Assembly (NCBI GenBank): GCA_963829355.1
Contig: CAWHHZ010000008.1
Coordinates: 1 to 64,000, forward strand
Length of the DNA stretch: 64,000 nt
DNA from: CAWHHZ01 sp963829355
GTDB taxonomy: Bacteria > Acidobacteriota > Thermoanaerobaculia > Gp7-AA8 > JAHWKK01
Reading direction: 5' to 3'
Notes under the pieces: model-generated
Seen by the model: only the letters and a program-made list of their open reading frames with translations
The model's database searches: none
What the model was told of the DNA's origin: nothing
Program-made: the position numbers and the translations under genes
Shown: one piece after another, positions 1 to 6,224 of the stretch
Numbering within the stretch: position 1 is the stretch's first letter
Layout of the letters: each line of letters opens with the position of its first letter

Positions 1-240
1 CTCATTGGTCACTAGTAGTTGGTCGCCCCATCGATCCCCGGATAGTGCGGTCTCGACGGATAGCCCCGGAGGGCGACAGAAGGTAGCCGGGGGCAAGCGA
101 GAACGAGCGCAGCCCCCGTTCCCGAGCCACTTCAAAAACCACGCGAGCCCCGGCAGGGGGACATAGCAGCTCGAGATCGTCCGCCCCTCGCTCGGCTCGC
201 GCACGATCTCCGAGTACCTCGCCGCAATCCCTCCACGCCG
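1..240. repeat. Fragment of the MITE-like/REP repeat family
   Basis: This stretch matches the interior of the elements at 3697-4172 and 14181-14655. It shares the block from ATCGATCCCCGGAT through the GC-rich hairpin (AGCCCCGGAGGG...GTAGCCGGGGGC...GCAGCCCCCG) to the sequence around CAGCTCGAGATCGTCCGCCC. Both terminal inverted repeats are missing and there are several small indels. It is therefore a decayed, end-truncated copy, possibly continuing left of the window. No gene is visible in it. Confidence 0.7.
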
Positions 241-250
241 ATCATCGTCT

Positions 251-658
251 TCAGAGAAACGGGTTCTCGATCCTCACGCCATCGATCAGCTGTCCGTGCT
301 GAAGATCCTCGGACAGGAGAATCGAGCAGCCACCAAGGACAGCAGCGCGGACGATCAGTGCGTCCCAGAAGGAAAAGGAGTGAAGGCGGTGAAGATCGAT
401 TGCCGACAGGATAAGTCCCAGGTCGATCCGGACCACATCCATCCTGGCGAGAAGCTCAATCTTCCGTCGAGTGGTCGCGGCTTCGGTGCCGAGTTTGCGA
501 GTCGAGATCACAAAAAACTCCTGCAGGACCTGAGTGGACACCACTCCCTCGCCACTGCTGAGGGTGTCCCGCAAGATCTGCTGAGCCCGATCCCGTTTCT
601 CGCCAGCGTCGAGATCATCCGCGTAAAGCAGTACGTTCGTATCGAGAAAACGACGCAT
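251..658 (-). CDS. VapC-like PIN-domain toxin
   Basis: This 135-aa protein begins with the PIN signature RRFLDTNVLLYADD, whose first acidic residue is D6. A central conserved Glu lies in VLQEFFV and a third acidic cluster in FSFWDALIVRAA. These are the metal-binding residues of PIN ribonucleases. VapC proteins cut RNA (tRNA or rRNA, depending on the family) and are neutralised by a cognate antitoxin. The start codon overlaps the stop of the upstream antitoxin (ATGA at 656-660), so the pair is translationally coupled. The length is normal for a VapC. The RNA target cannot be read from the sequence. Confidence 0.88.
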   Translation of the reverse strand: MRRFLDTNVLLYADDLDAGEKRDRAQQILRDTLSSGEGVVSTQVLQEFFVISTRKLGTEAATTRRKIELLARMDVVRIDLGLILSAIDLHRLHSFSFWDALIVRAAVLGGCSILLSEDLQHGQLIDGVRIENPFL

Positions 659-888
659 CAGACGCGATCTTCGTACGCTTCGTGACGACTCAGCCGGCGG
701 CCGCCTGAGCGACCCCCGTTCGTCTGCATCAGCTCCAGAAGCTCATCGGCGACGTCTGCTCCGCTGCGTTCACCAGCCAGGAGCCGTAACTGGTCCCGGA
801 TCAACTCCTGAAGGCTCACCCCTCGGCGGCGAGCAAGCTCTCTCGCCCTCTCCAGCAGCTCCTCTTCCACTGAGATGGTCAGGTTCAT
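658..888 (-). CDS. Antitoxin of the PIN module (VapB-like)
   Basis: This 76-aa protein starts MNLTISVEEELLERARELA, a beta strand followed by a helix as in ribbon-helix-helix DNA-binding antitoxins. A disordered, charged tail (GGRSGGRRLSRHEAY) would wrap the toxin. An upstream in-frame ATG at 924 is rejected because a consensus promoter lies between it and 888. Transcription would begin at about 889, making the message leaderless, and no ribosome binding site is visible. The gene overlaps the PIN toxin by one base. The exact family is uncertain. Confidence 0.8.
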   Translation of the reverse strand: MNLTISVEEELLERARELARRRGVSLQELIRDQLRLLAGERSGADVADELLELMQTNGGRSGGRRLSRHEAYEDRV

Positions 889-895
889 TGAACAC

Positions 896-924
896 AACAT
901 AAGTGCACACGTATCTCGTGTCAA
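896..924 (-). promoter_or_regulatory. Sigma70-type promoter with operator-like inverted repeat
   Basis: Read on the minus strand there is a perfect -35 box TTGACA (924-919), a 17-nt spacer and a -10 box TATGTT (901-896). The predicted start site falls on or next to the antitoxin ATG at 888. Inside the spacer lies the inverted repeat ACACG-n5-CGTGT (907-921), well placed for autorepression by the antitoxin. Confidence 0.65.
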
Positions 925-930
925 CTCCTA

Positions 931-967
931 CGCGCCTGACGATGCGGATCTGGGATTCGTCTGGCTA
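931..967 (+). pseudogene. Relic of the 5' end of a HepT (HEPN) gene
   Basis: The sequence GCGCCTGACGATGCGGATCT and what follows reads as a near copy of the beginning of the HepT gene at 19739 (protein start RPDDAD-GFVW). Homology stops after about 37 bases. It is a recombination scar showing that an MntA/HepT module once sat here. Confidence 0.55.
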
Positions 968-1062
968 GAATCACAAGCGTTGGCTTCGCGTTTCAGGAGA
1001 TGGACCGTATCATTGCGAAAGGCTGGGCGAGTGACCACCCGCCCGTGATCGGAGCAACTCTC

Positions 1063-1251
1063 ATGTCTGAACATGCCCTTATCGAGAAGATCCAGAGACT
1101 GTCCGATGGAAGGGTCGAGGAAGTCGAGGACTTCGTCGATTTCCTTCTGGAGCGCGACGCCGGAGCCACGAAATCCGCGACCAGGCTGGCAGAGGCTTCA
1201 TTCGAGCGCGTCTGGGACAACCCAGAGGATGCAGTGTATGACGATCTATGA
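1063..1251 (+). CDS. MazE/DUF2281-like antitoxin
   Basis: A 62-aa protein starting MSEHALIEKIQRLSDGRVEE and ending in the acidic tail WDNPEDAVYDDL, a tail typical of antitoxins paired with MazF/PemK toxins. The start at 1063 is preferred over 1000 because GGAG precedes it at a suitable distance and the conserved region begins there. The gene overlaps the downstream toxin by 14 bases. No clear DNA-binding fold can be identified by eye. Confidence 0.75.
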   Translation: MSEHALIEKIQRLSDGRVEEVEDFVDFLLERDAGATKSATRLAEASFERVWDNPEDAVYDDL

Positions 1252-1576
1252 GTACGGTGATGTCGTACTCGTCCCATTCCCGTTTACCGATCAGTCTACG
1301 TCGAAGAAACGACCTGCTGTCGTCATCTCGGGAGAACTGTTTCACCAAGCGGGTGAAGACCTGATCATCCTCGCGATCACGAGTAGAAGTTCTCCTCGCC
1401 AATCGACGGAAGCCCCTGTCGTGGATTGGAAGGAGGCTGGTCTCCTGAAGCCTTCCCTGTTCAAGGCCACGATTGCCACAGTCGAGTCGAAGCTGATTCT
1501 TCGAAAGCTCGGACACCTTTCACCACGAGATGAGGGAACGTTGGCTCAGCTCCTGCGGTTGATCCTTTCCCGCTGA
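1238..1576 (+). CDS. MazF/PemK-family endoribonuclease toxin
   Basis: A 112-aa protein with the MazF opening YEYGDVVLVPFPFTD followed by KKRPAVVISGELF, and a strand SLFKATIATV near residues 70-85. This is the SH3-like barrel layout of MazF/PemK toxins, which cleave single-stranded mRNA at short motifs. The frame is open upstream to 1073, but the ATG at 1238 matches the family start and gives antitoxin overlap. Length is normal. Confidence 0.88.
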   Translation: MTIYEYGDVVLVPFPFTDQSTSKKRPAVVISGELFHQAGEDLIILAITSRSSPRQSTEAPVVDWKEAGLLKPSLFKATIATVESKLILRKLGHLSPRDEGTLAQLLRLILSR

Positions 1577-1591
1577 CGAAATTCCAGGTCT

Positions 1592-1678
1592 CTGCTCTCC
1601 TCGACCTGATACTGTCCCCGCAACACGACGCCGTTCGGTGTCGTTATTTCTCCTCAGAGGTGTTCGCTTGGTCGTTTT
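1592..1678 (+). mobile_element. Left-end fragment of the DDE insertion sequence
   Basis: The bases from CTCTCCTCGACCTG through CGCTTGGTCGTTTTGG match the left end of the complete IS at 22095-22180, with a few deletions. The transposase is absent. The fragment abuts a RAYT scrap at its right edge, so two different mobile elements were joined here. Confidence 0.7.
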
Positions 1679-1706
1679 GGCGACCTCCATCAGGTAGCCG
1701 CCACCG
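1679..1706 (-). pseudogene. Short scrap of RAYT1 transposase gene
   Basis: On the minus strand it encodes GGGYLMEVA, identical to the piece of the intact RAYT at 6437-7438 that follows its catalytic region. Only about 28 bases remain. It lies immediately downstream of the PIN toxin gene that ends at 1710. Confidence 0.6.
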
Positions 1707-1709
1707 GCG

Positions 1710-2093
1710 TCAGGTCGCGAAGCCGAGTTGCTCCGCAATCGTTCGCTGCCGCTCGTCTAACGTGAGAAAGACGAGCTCTTCCGCCGTCGGGTCGACATAC
1801 AACGCGGTGGCGAGATGCCACAGATCGGCGCCGCGCACGTAGCCGGACCCGAGTGCCCGGCTCATCTCTTCGGTCAGCCGCCGATCGGGATGAATCCACG
1901 TGATCATCTCCCAGAGCTCCGCGGGATCCTCGTCCACCTCTTCCCGGCGAAATGCCGAACGGAGCTCAGCCTCCATGAATGCGGACGAGAGCAGCCGGTC
2001 GAAGCCGGCGAGACGCTTTCGTGATTTCGTCTCCGAAGGTTCCCCCAGCAGCACCGCCAGGAGGATGGAGGTATCGACGTATGCGGTCTTCAT
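1710..2093 (-). CDS. VapC-like PIN-domain toxin
   Basis: 127 aa. It opens MKTAYVDTSILLAVLLGEPS, with the first PIN aspartate at D7. The conserved Glu lies in FMEAELRSAF, and the third acidic site in RGADLWHLATAL with D-W-H and the helix typical of VapC. It overlaps the upstream Phd-type antitoxin by four bases (ATGA at 2090-2093). Its 3' end abuts an IS/RAYT junction, but the C-terminus (LTLDERQRTIAEQLGF) looks complete. Confidence 0.88.
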   Translation of the reverse strand: MKTAYVDTSILLAVLLGEPSETKSRKRLAGFDRLLSSAFMEAELRSAFRREEVDEDPAELWEMITWIHPDRRLTEEMSRALGSGYVRGADLWHLATALYVDPTAEELVFLTLDERQRTIAEQLGFAT

Positions 2094-2362
2094 TCACGGT
2101 CATCCAGGAAACGCTTCAGCGCCCCGGGCTTCCTCGTGATCCGCGGGATGGAACCGGGCGCCCGTCTGGCGCGGGAAACGGTCCCGGACCGGTCCATCGA
2201 CTCGAGGCGCTCGTCGAGCGAGATCACGCTCTCGTCAATCGGACGAATCTCGGCCACACGCTCTCCTCGATACGACACATAAACCCTCTGACCCTGCCGA
2301 ACCTTGCGGACGATCTCGCTGAACTTCGTCTTCGCTTCCCACGTTGAGTAAGTCACCGGCAT
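2090..2362 (-). CDS. Phd/YefM-type antitoxin
   Basis: 90 aa. The N-terminus PVTYSTWEAKTKFSEIVRKV and the following GQRVYVSYRGERVAEIRP form the Phd/YefM dimerisation and DNA-binding fold. The basic, flexible C-terminus is the expected toxin-binding arm. It is translationally coupled to the PIN toxin. Phd-type antitoxins usually repress their own operon. No palindrome stands out just upstream (2363-2400). Confidence 0.85.
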   Translation of the reverse strand: MPVTYSTWEAKTKFSEIVRKVRQGQRVYVSYRGERVAEIRPIDESVISLDERLESMDRSGTVSRARRAPGSIPRITRKPGALKRFLDDRE

Positions 2363-2403
2363 GATGAACTAGTTCAACCAGTTCAATCCATCTCGAATTT
2401 CTG

Positions 2404-2584
2404 GCAGCAAGGGGAGAGCACGCGGGAGGCGTGCCGGAAGGTAGCCGGTGGTGGCCCCGGAGGGGCAACCACCGGTCAATCGCCCCAACCCAACCACGAA
2501 GCACCCCGGCAGGGGTGCCGGAAGGGCCGCCACCCTTCGCGCACGTGCTCGAAGGGGGCGGGCTCACGTCTTGGGGGAGGCCGG
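2404..2584. repeat. REP-like region with perfect GC hairpin
   Basis: Bases 2445-2475 form a long stem: CCGGTGGT and GCCCC pair with GGGGC and ACCACCGG around a GGA loop. A second GC-rich repeat, CCCCGGCAGGGGTGCCGG, follows at about 2503. The arrangement is typical of extragenic palindromic repeats, the substrates of RAYT transposases, one of whose fragments lies directly to the right. Confidence 0.6.
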
Positions 2585-2841
2585 GGTCGCCCCGCCTTGT
2601 CCTCAGTTCCTCACGCGTCTTGTCGAAGACGGCACAGACGGCGCCCGTGGTCGCATCGACCGAGGGGCGGCCGACGTCACGCTGGTAGCGGGGATGCTCG
2701 GTGCTCCGGGTCTTCTCATCGATCCAGTCCTGGACCCGCTGCCGTGCGCGAGCGTCCGCAGGAACGACGGCTCCTCGGTGCTGTCGAGCCGCGCCATCAC
2801 GAACTCGCCATACCCGACCATCCCCTCCTCCTCGTCGCGGC
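2585..2841 (-). pseudogene. Internal fragment of RAYT1 transposase
   Basis: On the minus strand, DEEEGMVGYGEFVMARLDST, then (after a frameshift) VQDWIDEK-RSTEHPRYQRD and REELRTRRGD, match residues of the intact RAYT at 6437-7438. Both the catalytic N-terminus and the C-terminal tail are missing, and two frames are needed. It is a dead copy. Confidence 0.8.
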
Positions 2842-2904
2842 ATCGCCGAATCATCCACTCGCGCACTCGACCGAAAAACGGAGATCTGACATCAAAGGGC
2901 CGTA

Positions 2905-3330
2905 TCAGCGCCCCGTCACTCCCTGGAACGGATTCAGTACTCTCGCCCCTGTTCGCTCGATGTCACGTGTGTTGCGGGTCACAACGATCAGACCACGCAC
3001 CTTTGCCGTTGCGGCGATGAGACCGTCGATCACCGGAAGAGGATCGGGAACGTTCAGTCGGGCCCACTCGTCGGCAATAGGAACATCGATCGGCAGCACC
3101 CGATCAGCGAAATCATTCAGGATCCGATAGAGCCACCCCTCGAGCGCAGCAGCCGCCTCGGGATCCCGGCGCCGAGCACTCTCGATTCCTTTCCTGATCT
3201 CTCCAGTGGTCAAGACGCTGAGGTAGATCTCATCATCACTGACTCCGGACCACCACTCGGAAACCCCCGGGTCGCATCGCGAGCCTTTCCTCACCTCCGA
3301 GATGACGTTCGTATCGATCAGAAAACTCAC
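2905..3330 (-). CDS. FitB-like PIN-domain toxin
   Basis: 141 aa. The start SFLIDTNVISEVRKG is the FitB/VapC signature, with the catalytic D6 and the E in ISEVRK. TTGEIRKGIE carries the second conserved acidic residue, and DPLPVIDGLIAATA the third. It overlaps the upstream FitA-like antitoxin by four bases (ATGA). FitB-type toxins are PIN ribonucleases held inactive, and held on DNA, by FitA. Confidence 0.88.
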   Translation of the reverse strand: MSFLIDTNVISEVRKGSRCDPGVSEWWSGVSDDEIYLSVLTTGEIRKGIESARRRDPEAAAALEGWLYRILNDFADRVLPIDVPIADEWARLNVPDPLPVIDGLIAATAKVRGLIVVTRNTRDIERTGARVLNPFQGVTGR

Positions 3331-3557
3331 AGGCGAACCTCACGTCCGAAGTCATCCATTCTCTCGAGGTCGGATTCGTCAACCTCGGGCATCACCGCAA
3401 TGAGCTCCTTGAAGGAGACCTTCGGGCGTGCGGGCACCAGCGCCTTTTTCAGGATTTGCCGGTGCTCCTCCTCGGCGGACCGTCCGTGCCGAGCCGCTCT
3501 CTCCTTCAACTCCTGAACGATCGCGTCGTCGAGGTTCCTTACGATGAGTTGGGCCAT
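3327..3557 (-). CDS. FitA-like ribbon-helix-helix antitoxin
   Basis: 76 aa. AQLIVRNLDDAIVQELKERA followed by HGRSAEEEHRQILKKAL is the classic FitA N-terminus: an Arc-type strand, two helices and the conserved RSAEEE. The acidic tail EVDESDLERMDDFGRE binds the toxin. Two adjacent ATG codons are present. The second (3557) is chosen because GGGAGGTG lies at the best distance. Confidence 0.87.
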   Translation of the reverse strand: MAQLIVRNLDDAIVQELKERAARHGRSAEEEHRQILKKALVPARPKVSFKELIAVMPEVDESDLERMDDFGREVRL

Positions 3558-3599
3558 CATTCACCTCCCTGCGGAATGATAGCATTGATATCGGTCTCT

Positions 3600-3696
3600 T
3601 TATTTCACCGAATCTCGGCGAAGCCAGGCGGGCGAGGATTTCCGGAGATTGTGGCCGACGCCCGTTGGAGCCGAGTACAAGCCGTGGGAATCAGTC
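3600..3696 (+). pseudogene. Fragment of a second RAYT (RAYT2) gene
   Basis: The part from GAGGATTTCCGGAGATTGTG to GAGCCGAGTACAAGCCGTGG matches the RAYT2 remnant at 20310-20365 (protein YRRFVADARGAEYKPWESVI). It breaks off exactly at the terminal inverted repeat of the next element, so the MITE-like unit appears inserted in, or deleted into, an older copy. Confidence 0.65.
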
Positions 3697-4172
3697 ATTG
3701 GGGTCAGAGCCAGAAAAGTAACTTAATGCGCCACGGATTCGCACCATCGATCCCCGGATGCGGTCTCGACGGAAAGCCCCGGAGGGGCGACAGAAGATAG
3801 CCGGGGGCAAGCGAGGAACGAGCGCAGCCCCCGGTCCCGAGCCGTTTTAAAAACTACGCGAGCCCCGGCAGGGGCGACATGGCAGCTCGAGATCGTCCGC
3901 CCGTCACTCGACCACGTTCTCGACCACTTCGACGAAACCCCCGCCAGCCTCCGAACCAAAAATCACCGCCCGGGCCGGAAGGCCCTCGCTCAGCGCGCGC
4001 ACCACGAGTGCGGTCTGACGATGCGCATGATCTCCGAGTACCTCGACATCTCAGACCAGGCCGTCTCCAGGATGATTCAAACCGCCGATCGGCTCGAGCA
4101 ACTCGACCCTTACCGCCGATCTCTCGGCCGATCCAAAAGCGGTTAAGTTGATTGTCTGGCTGTGACCCCAAT
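3697..4172. mobile_element. MITE-like element with 30-bp inverted ends and RAYT tail
   Basis: The left end ATTGGGGTCAGAGCCAGAAA (3697-3726) and right end (4143-4172, ending TGTGACCCCAAT) are imperfect 30-bp inverted repeats. Inside, bases 3770-3845 hold the GC-rich hairpin family. Bases 3885-4146 encode on the plus strand the C-terminal HTH part of RAYT2 (TMRMISEYLDISDQAVSRMI), with no catalytic domain. It looks like a non-autonomous derivative of a RAYT element. Confidence 0.72.
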
Positions 4173-4177
4173 TTAAC

Positions 4178-4610
4178 GCCTCAGCGCGGCGAACGACCGC
4201 GGCATCCCCACGCGTATGCGGCAGAGCCACTCAAACACCTGATTGCCGCGGGAGACGAGCGGTGCCAGTATGGCCCTCCGAGGGTAGAACAGGGGGATGT
4301 AGTTCGAACCCTCTACAAGACGTGCCGGCGGCTGCCATGCGGGACGCACGATTCTACGAGCTTCTCGCCTTGGCGGATGCTTTGCGCGATGGGCGTACGC
4401 GAGAGAAGAAGATCGCGGAGAAAGAGCTCGTCAGACGACTTTCGAAGTGGAGCGGATGAGTCATTCGAATCTTGTGCTTCTGACGAGACGGCGAGGCTCC
4501 TGAAGCCGCTGCTCGATGAGATCGTCTTGTCGGAGGGTGCACGACTGCCTGCTGATCACAGACAAGGGGCAGCTGAGGTGCGGCCTACCTATCGTCATCA
4601 CGCCGAAGCA
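4178..4610 (+). pseudogene. Decayed copy of the HTH-nucleotidyltransferase module
   Basis: This region matches 21049-21475: the end of the HTH antitoxin (ending KELVRRLSKWSG), the ATGA overlap, and the start of the nucleotidyltransferase (SHSNLVLL). Numerous single-base deletions break both frames. The match stops at RPTY, just before the DVDV catalytic motif, so the enzyme could not work. It is a relic of a second module. Confidence 0.8.
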
Positions 4611-4905
4611 GCCGTTCGCGAGTGGGCGCAGAGCGTTTCGGCAGACGAAGAGATCGATGTCGACGACGCTGCGATGTTTCCGCCACGCCTCTACTTATCG
4701 ACGGCATCGAGTGGGATGGCCAGCTCGAATGGGCGTTCACCGGTCGTGGATCGAGATCGTCTTCAACGAGGCAGCCGACTGGACAGAGGAACGCTCCCTC
4801 CTCCCCATCCTCAACACTGACGAGTTCCGCGAATGGTTCGACATCCAGCTCTTCCCCGATATCGGCGACGCAGATCAGGATGGATCAGACGAAAAGGCAC
4901 ACGTA
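4611..4905 (+). pseudogene. Unrecognised gene fragment
   Basis: After a frame change, the plus strand reads WIEIVFNEAADWTEERSLLP and TDEFREWFDIQLFPDIGD, protein-like sequence with no stop in about 50 codons. It is joined in frame to the antisense of a RAYT copy at its right end. No family was recognised. A 9-bp inverted repeat (CGTAAAGTT 4902-4910, AACTTTACG 4931-4939) marks the junction. Confidence 0.4.
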
Positions 4906-4942
4906 AAGTTAACATTCCAGCTCCGACGTCAACTTTACGGGT

Positions 4943-5395
4943 GTTTCGACCAGCAAATGGAAATGATTGTCCATCAGGCAGTAGTCGTGGATCAGCTAGC
5001 GCAGCGGTCCGCCTCCGCCACGAACAGCTCGAGGAAGAGCGCCTTGTCGACGTCGCCGAAGAAGATGTCCTCGCGATTGTTGCCACGATTCGTGACGTGC
5101 TGGATCGCACGCGGAAGATCGACTCGAAGTTGTCTCGCCATGATCTCTCGAGGCTCTCTCGGTTAAACGGATTCATGTCCAGCAACACTCCGCAATAGGT
5201 GGTTTCTGGACCCAAAACATCCTCGGAATGGAAGCTTTCCAACGCAAAGTCTTACAACCAGTAGAATTCCGCTTTTCGACGATCAACGGAAGCGAGTGTG
5301 CACGCGTCCACGGGCAGTTTGGCAACATCCACCCTTCCGAATCATCCACTCCTCGTGGGAATGTGCATTGAAGACCGCCAAGCAAAGACGTGACC
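4943..5395 (-). pseudogene. N-terminal fragment of RAYT1 with element end
   Basis: Minus-strand copy of 7240-7690. It contains the RAYT start ARQLRVDLPRAIQHVTNRGN and DIFFGDVDKALFLELFVAEA. It then breaks (frameshift) and stops just after the region of the NHFHLLV metal-binding motif. It retains the element terminus CAAAGACGTGACCCC at its right side. It is a non-functional truncated copy. Confidence 0.82.
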
Positions 5396-5417
5396 CCAAA
5401 TTTTACAATTTGCTGAA

Positions 5418-5460
5418 CACGCTTGACAACTGCGCCGAATGGATGGATGACCCCAATTTA
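5418..5460. repeat. Junction repeat shared with 23848-23887
   Basis: CACGCTTGACAACTGCGC, followed by AATGGATG and ACCCCAATTTA, is found almost unchanged at 23848-23887. Both copies lie just beyond the 3' end of a low-GC immunity-type gene. The ACCCCAATTT part resembles the terminus of the MITE-like elements. Confidence 0.7.
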
Positions 5461-5481
5461 CCTGGACGGATTTAACCCCAG

Positions 5482-5968
5482 CTATCGTGACATAGGGATG
5501 TCCATAGCACCAGGGAGGGTGTAGTCATTCCCATCCAAATCGACCAACTTCATCCTCCACTCAACTCGGAATCGGTTATCATCGATCAGGCCTAACTCAC
5601 TATAAATGTCATGTAGAGGTATTGTGCCGGTAATCTCCTCGCCAGGCGATACCGCCATCGGGTCTCCCCACACGTCCTGAATTAGCGAAATGCCTTCCAG
5701 CAGATCACCCGACGTAGATTGGTGACTTTTAGATGTGCCGCGGAGTAGTTTCTCCAGGGTATTGACTGAGGCCTGAGGCTGACCGGTTCATCCGCTAATT
5801 GCGGATCGTAAGTCGCAGTAGGATCTGACTCTCACAATCCTCAGCTTTTGCAAAGAATTGAAACTTGTTATCGGCGTTACCGGAAGCCCGTCCGATGGTT
5901 TCACATGATGGTCCGGAGCACGAGAAACAAAGGAACCCCAGCGCCAATAGAGCTATTCGTAGACTCAC
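5482..5968 (-). pseudogene. Frameshifted lipoprotein, probable immunity-gene remnant
   Basis: A GTG start at 5968 gives VSLRIALLALGFLCFSCSGP, a lipoprotein-like signal peptide, and runs to a stop at 5795. After a frame change, open sequence continues as TGQPQASVNTLEKLLRG and on to LVDLDGNDYTLPGAMDIPMS, ending at 5482. The start overlaps the stop of the upstream toxin-like ORF (GTGA), as in toxin/immunity pairs. AT content is higher than in the surroundings. The function is inferred only from context and the family is unknown. Confidence 0.45.
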
Positions 5969-6174
5969 GGCCGATTTCCAGTGGCAGCCATATCGCTTAT
6001 CCGATCCAATTCGTCCTTGATAACCTGTTTGCAAGGGCTGCACTCGGCCGCGCGTTTCAAAGCATGTTTCAGGCAATTACGCTGCACGTTATGCGCTTTC
6101 TCTTCTGTAAATTGCTTCTCGGATACGTAGCCATTCTTAGTCGGTATGGCCTTTTGTTCGGCAGCGAAAATAGG
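5965..6174 (-). pseudogene. Truncated C-terminus of a toxin-like protein
   Basis: The minus-strand reading frame PTKNGYVSEKQFTEEKAHNV, then NCLKHALKRAAECSPCKQVI and KDELDRISDMAATGNRP, ends in a stop that overlaps the GTG of the lipoprotein ORF. It has no start of its own. Its 5' side runs into the hairpin/element end at 6175-6224. The placement mimics an RHS toxin tip cut off by a RAYT element. No toxin family was recognised. Confidence 0.4.
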
Positions 6175-6224
6175 GGTCACGTCTTTGGAATTCGGTCCCT
6201 GGACCGACAAACAAAGACGTGACC
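6175..6224. repeat. Double palindrome at RAYT element end
   Basis: GGTCACGTCTTTG (6175-6187) pairs perfectly with CAAAGACGTGACC (6212-6224). Nested inside is a second perfect hairpin, TCGGTCC-CT-GGACCGA (6192-6207). The outer arm sequence recurs at the right end of the RAYT element (7677-7689) and at 5383-5395. It is therefore probably the recognition structure of this transposase. Confidence 0.75.
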
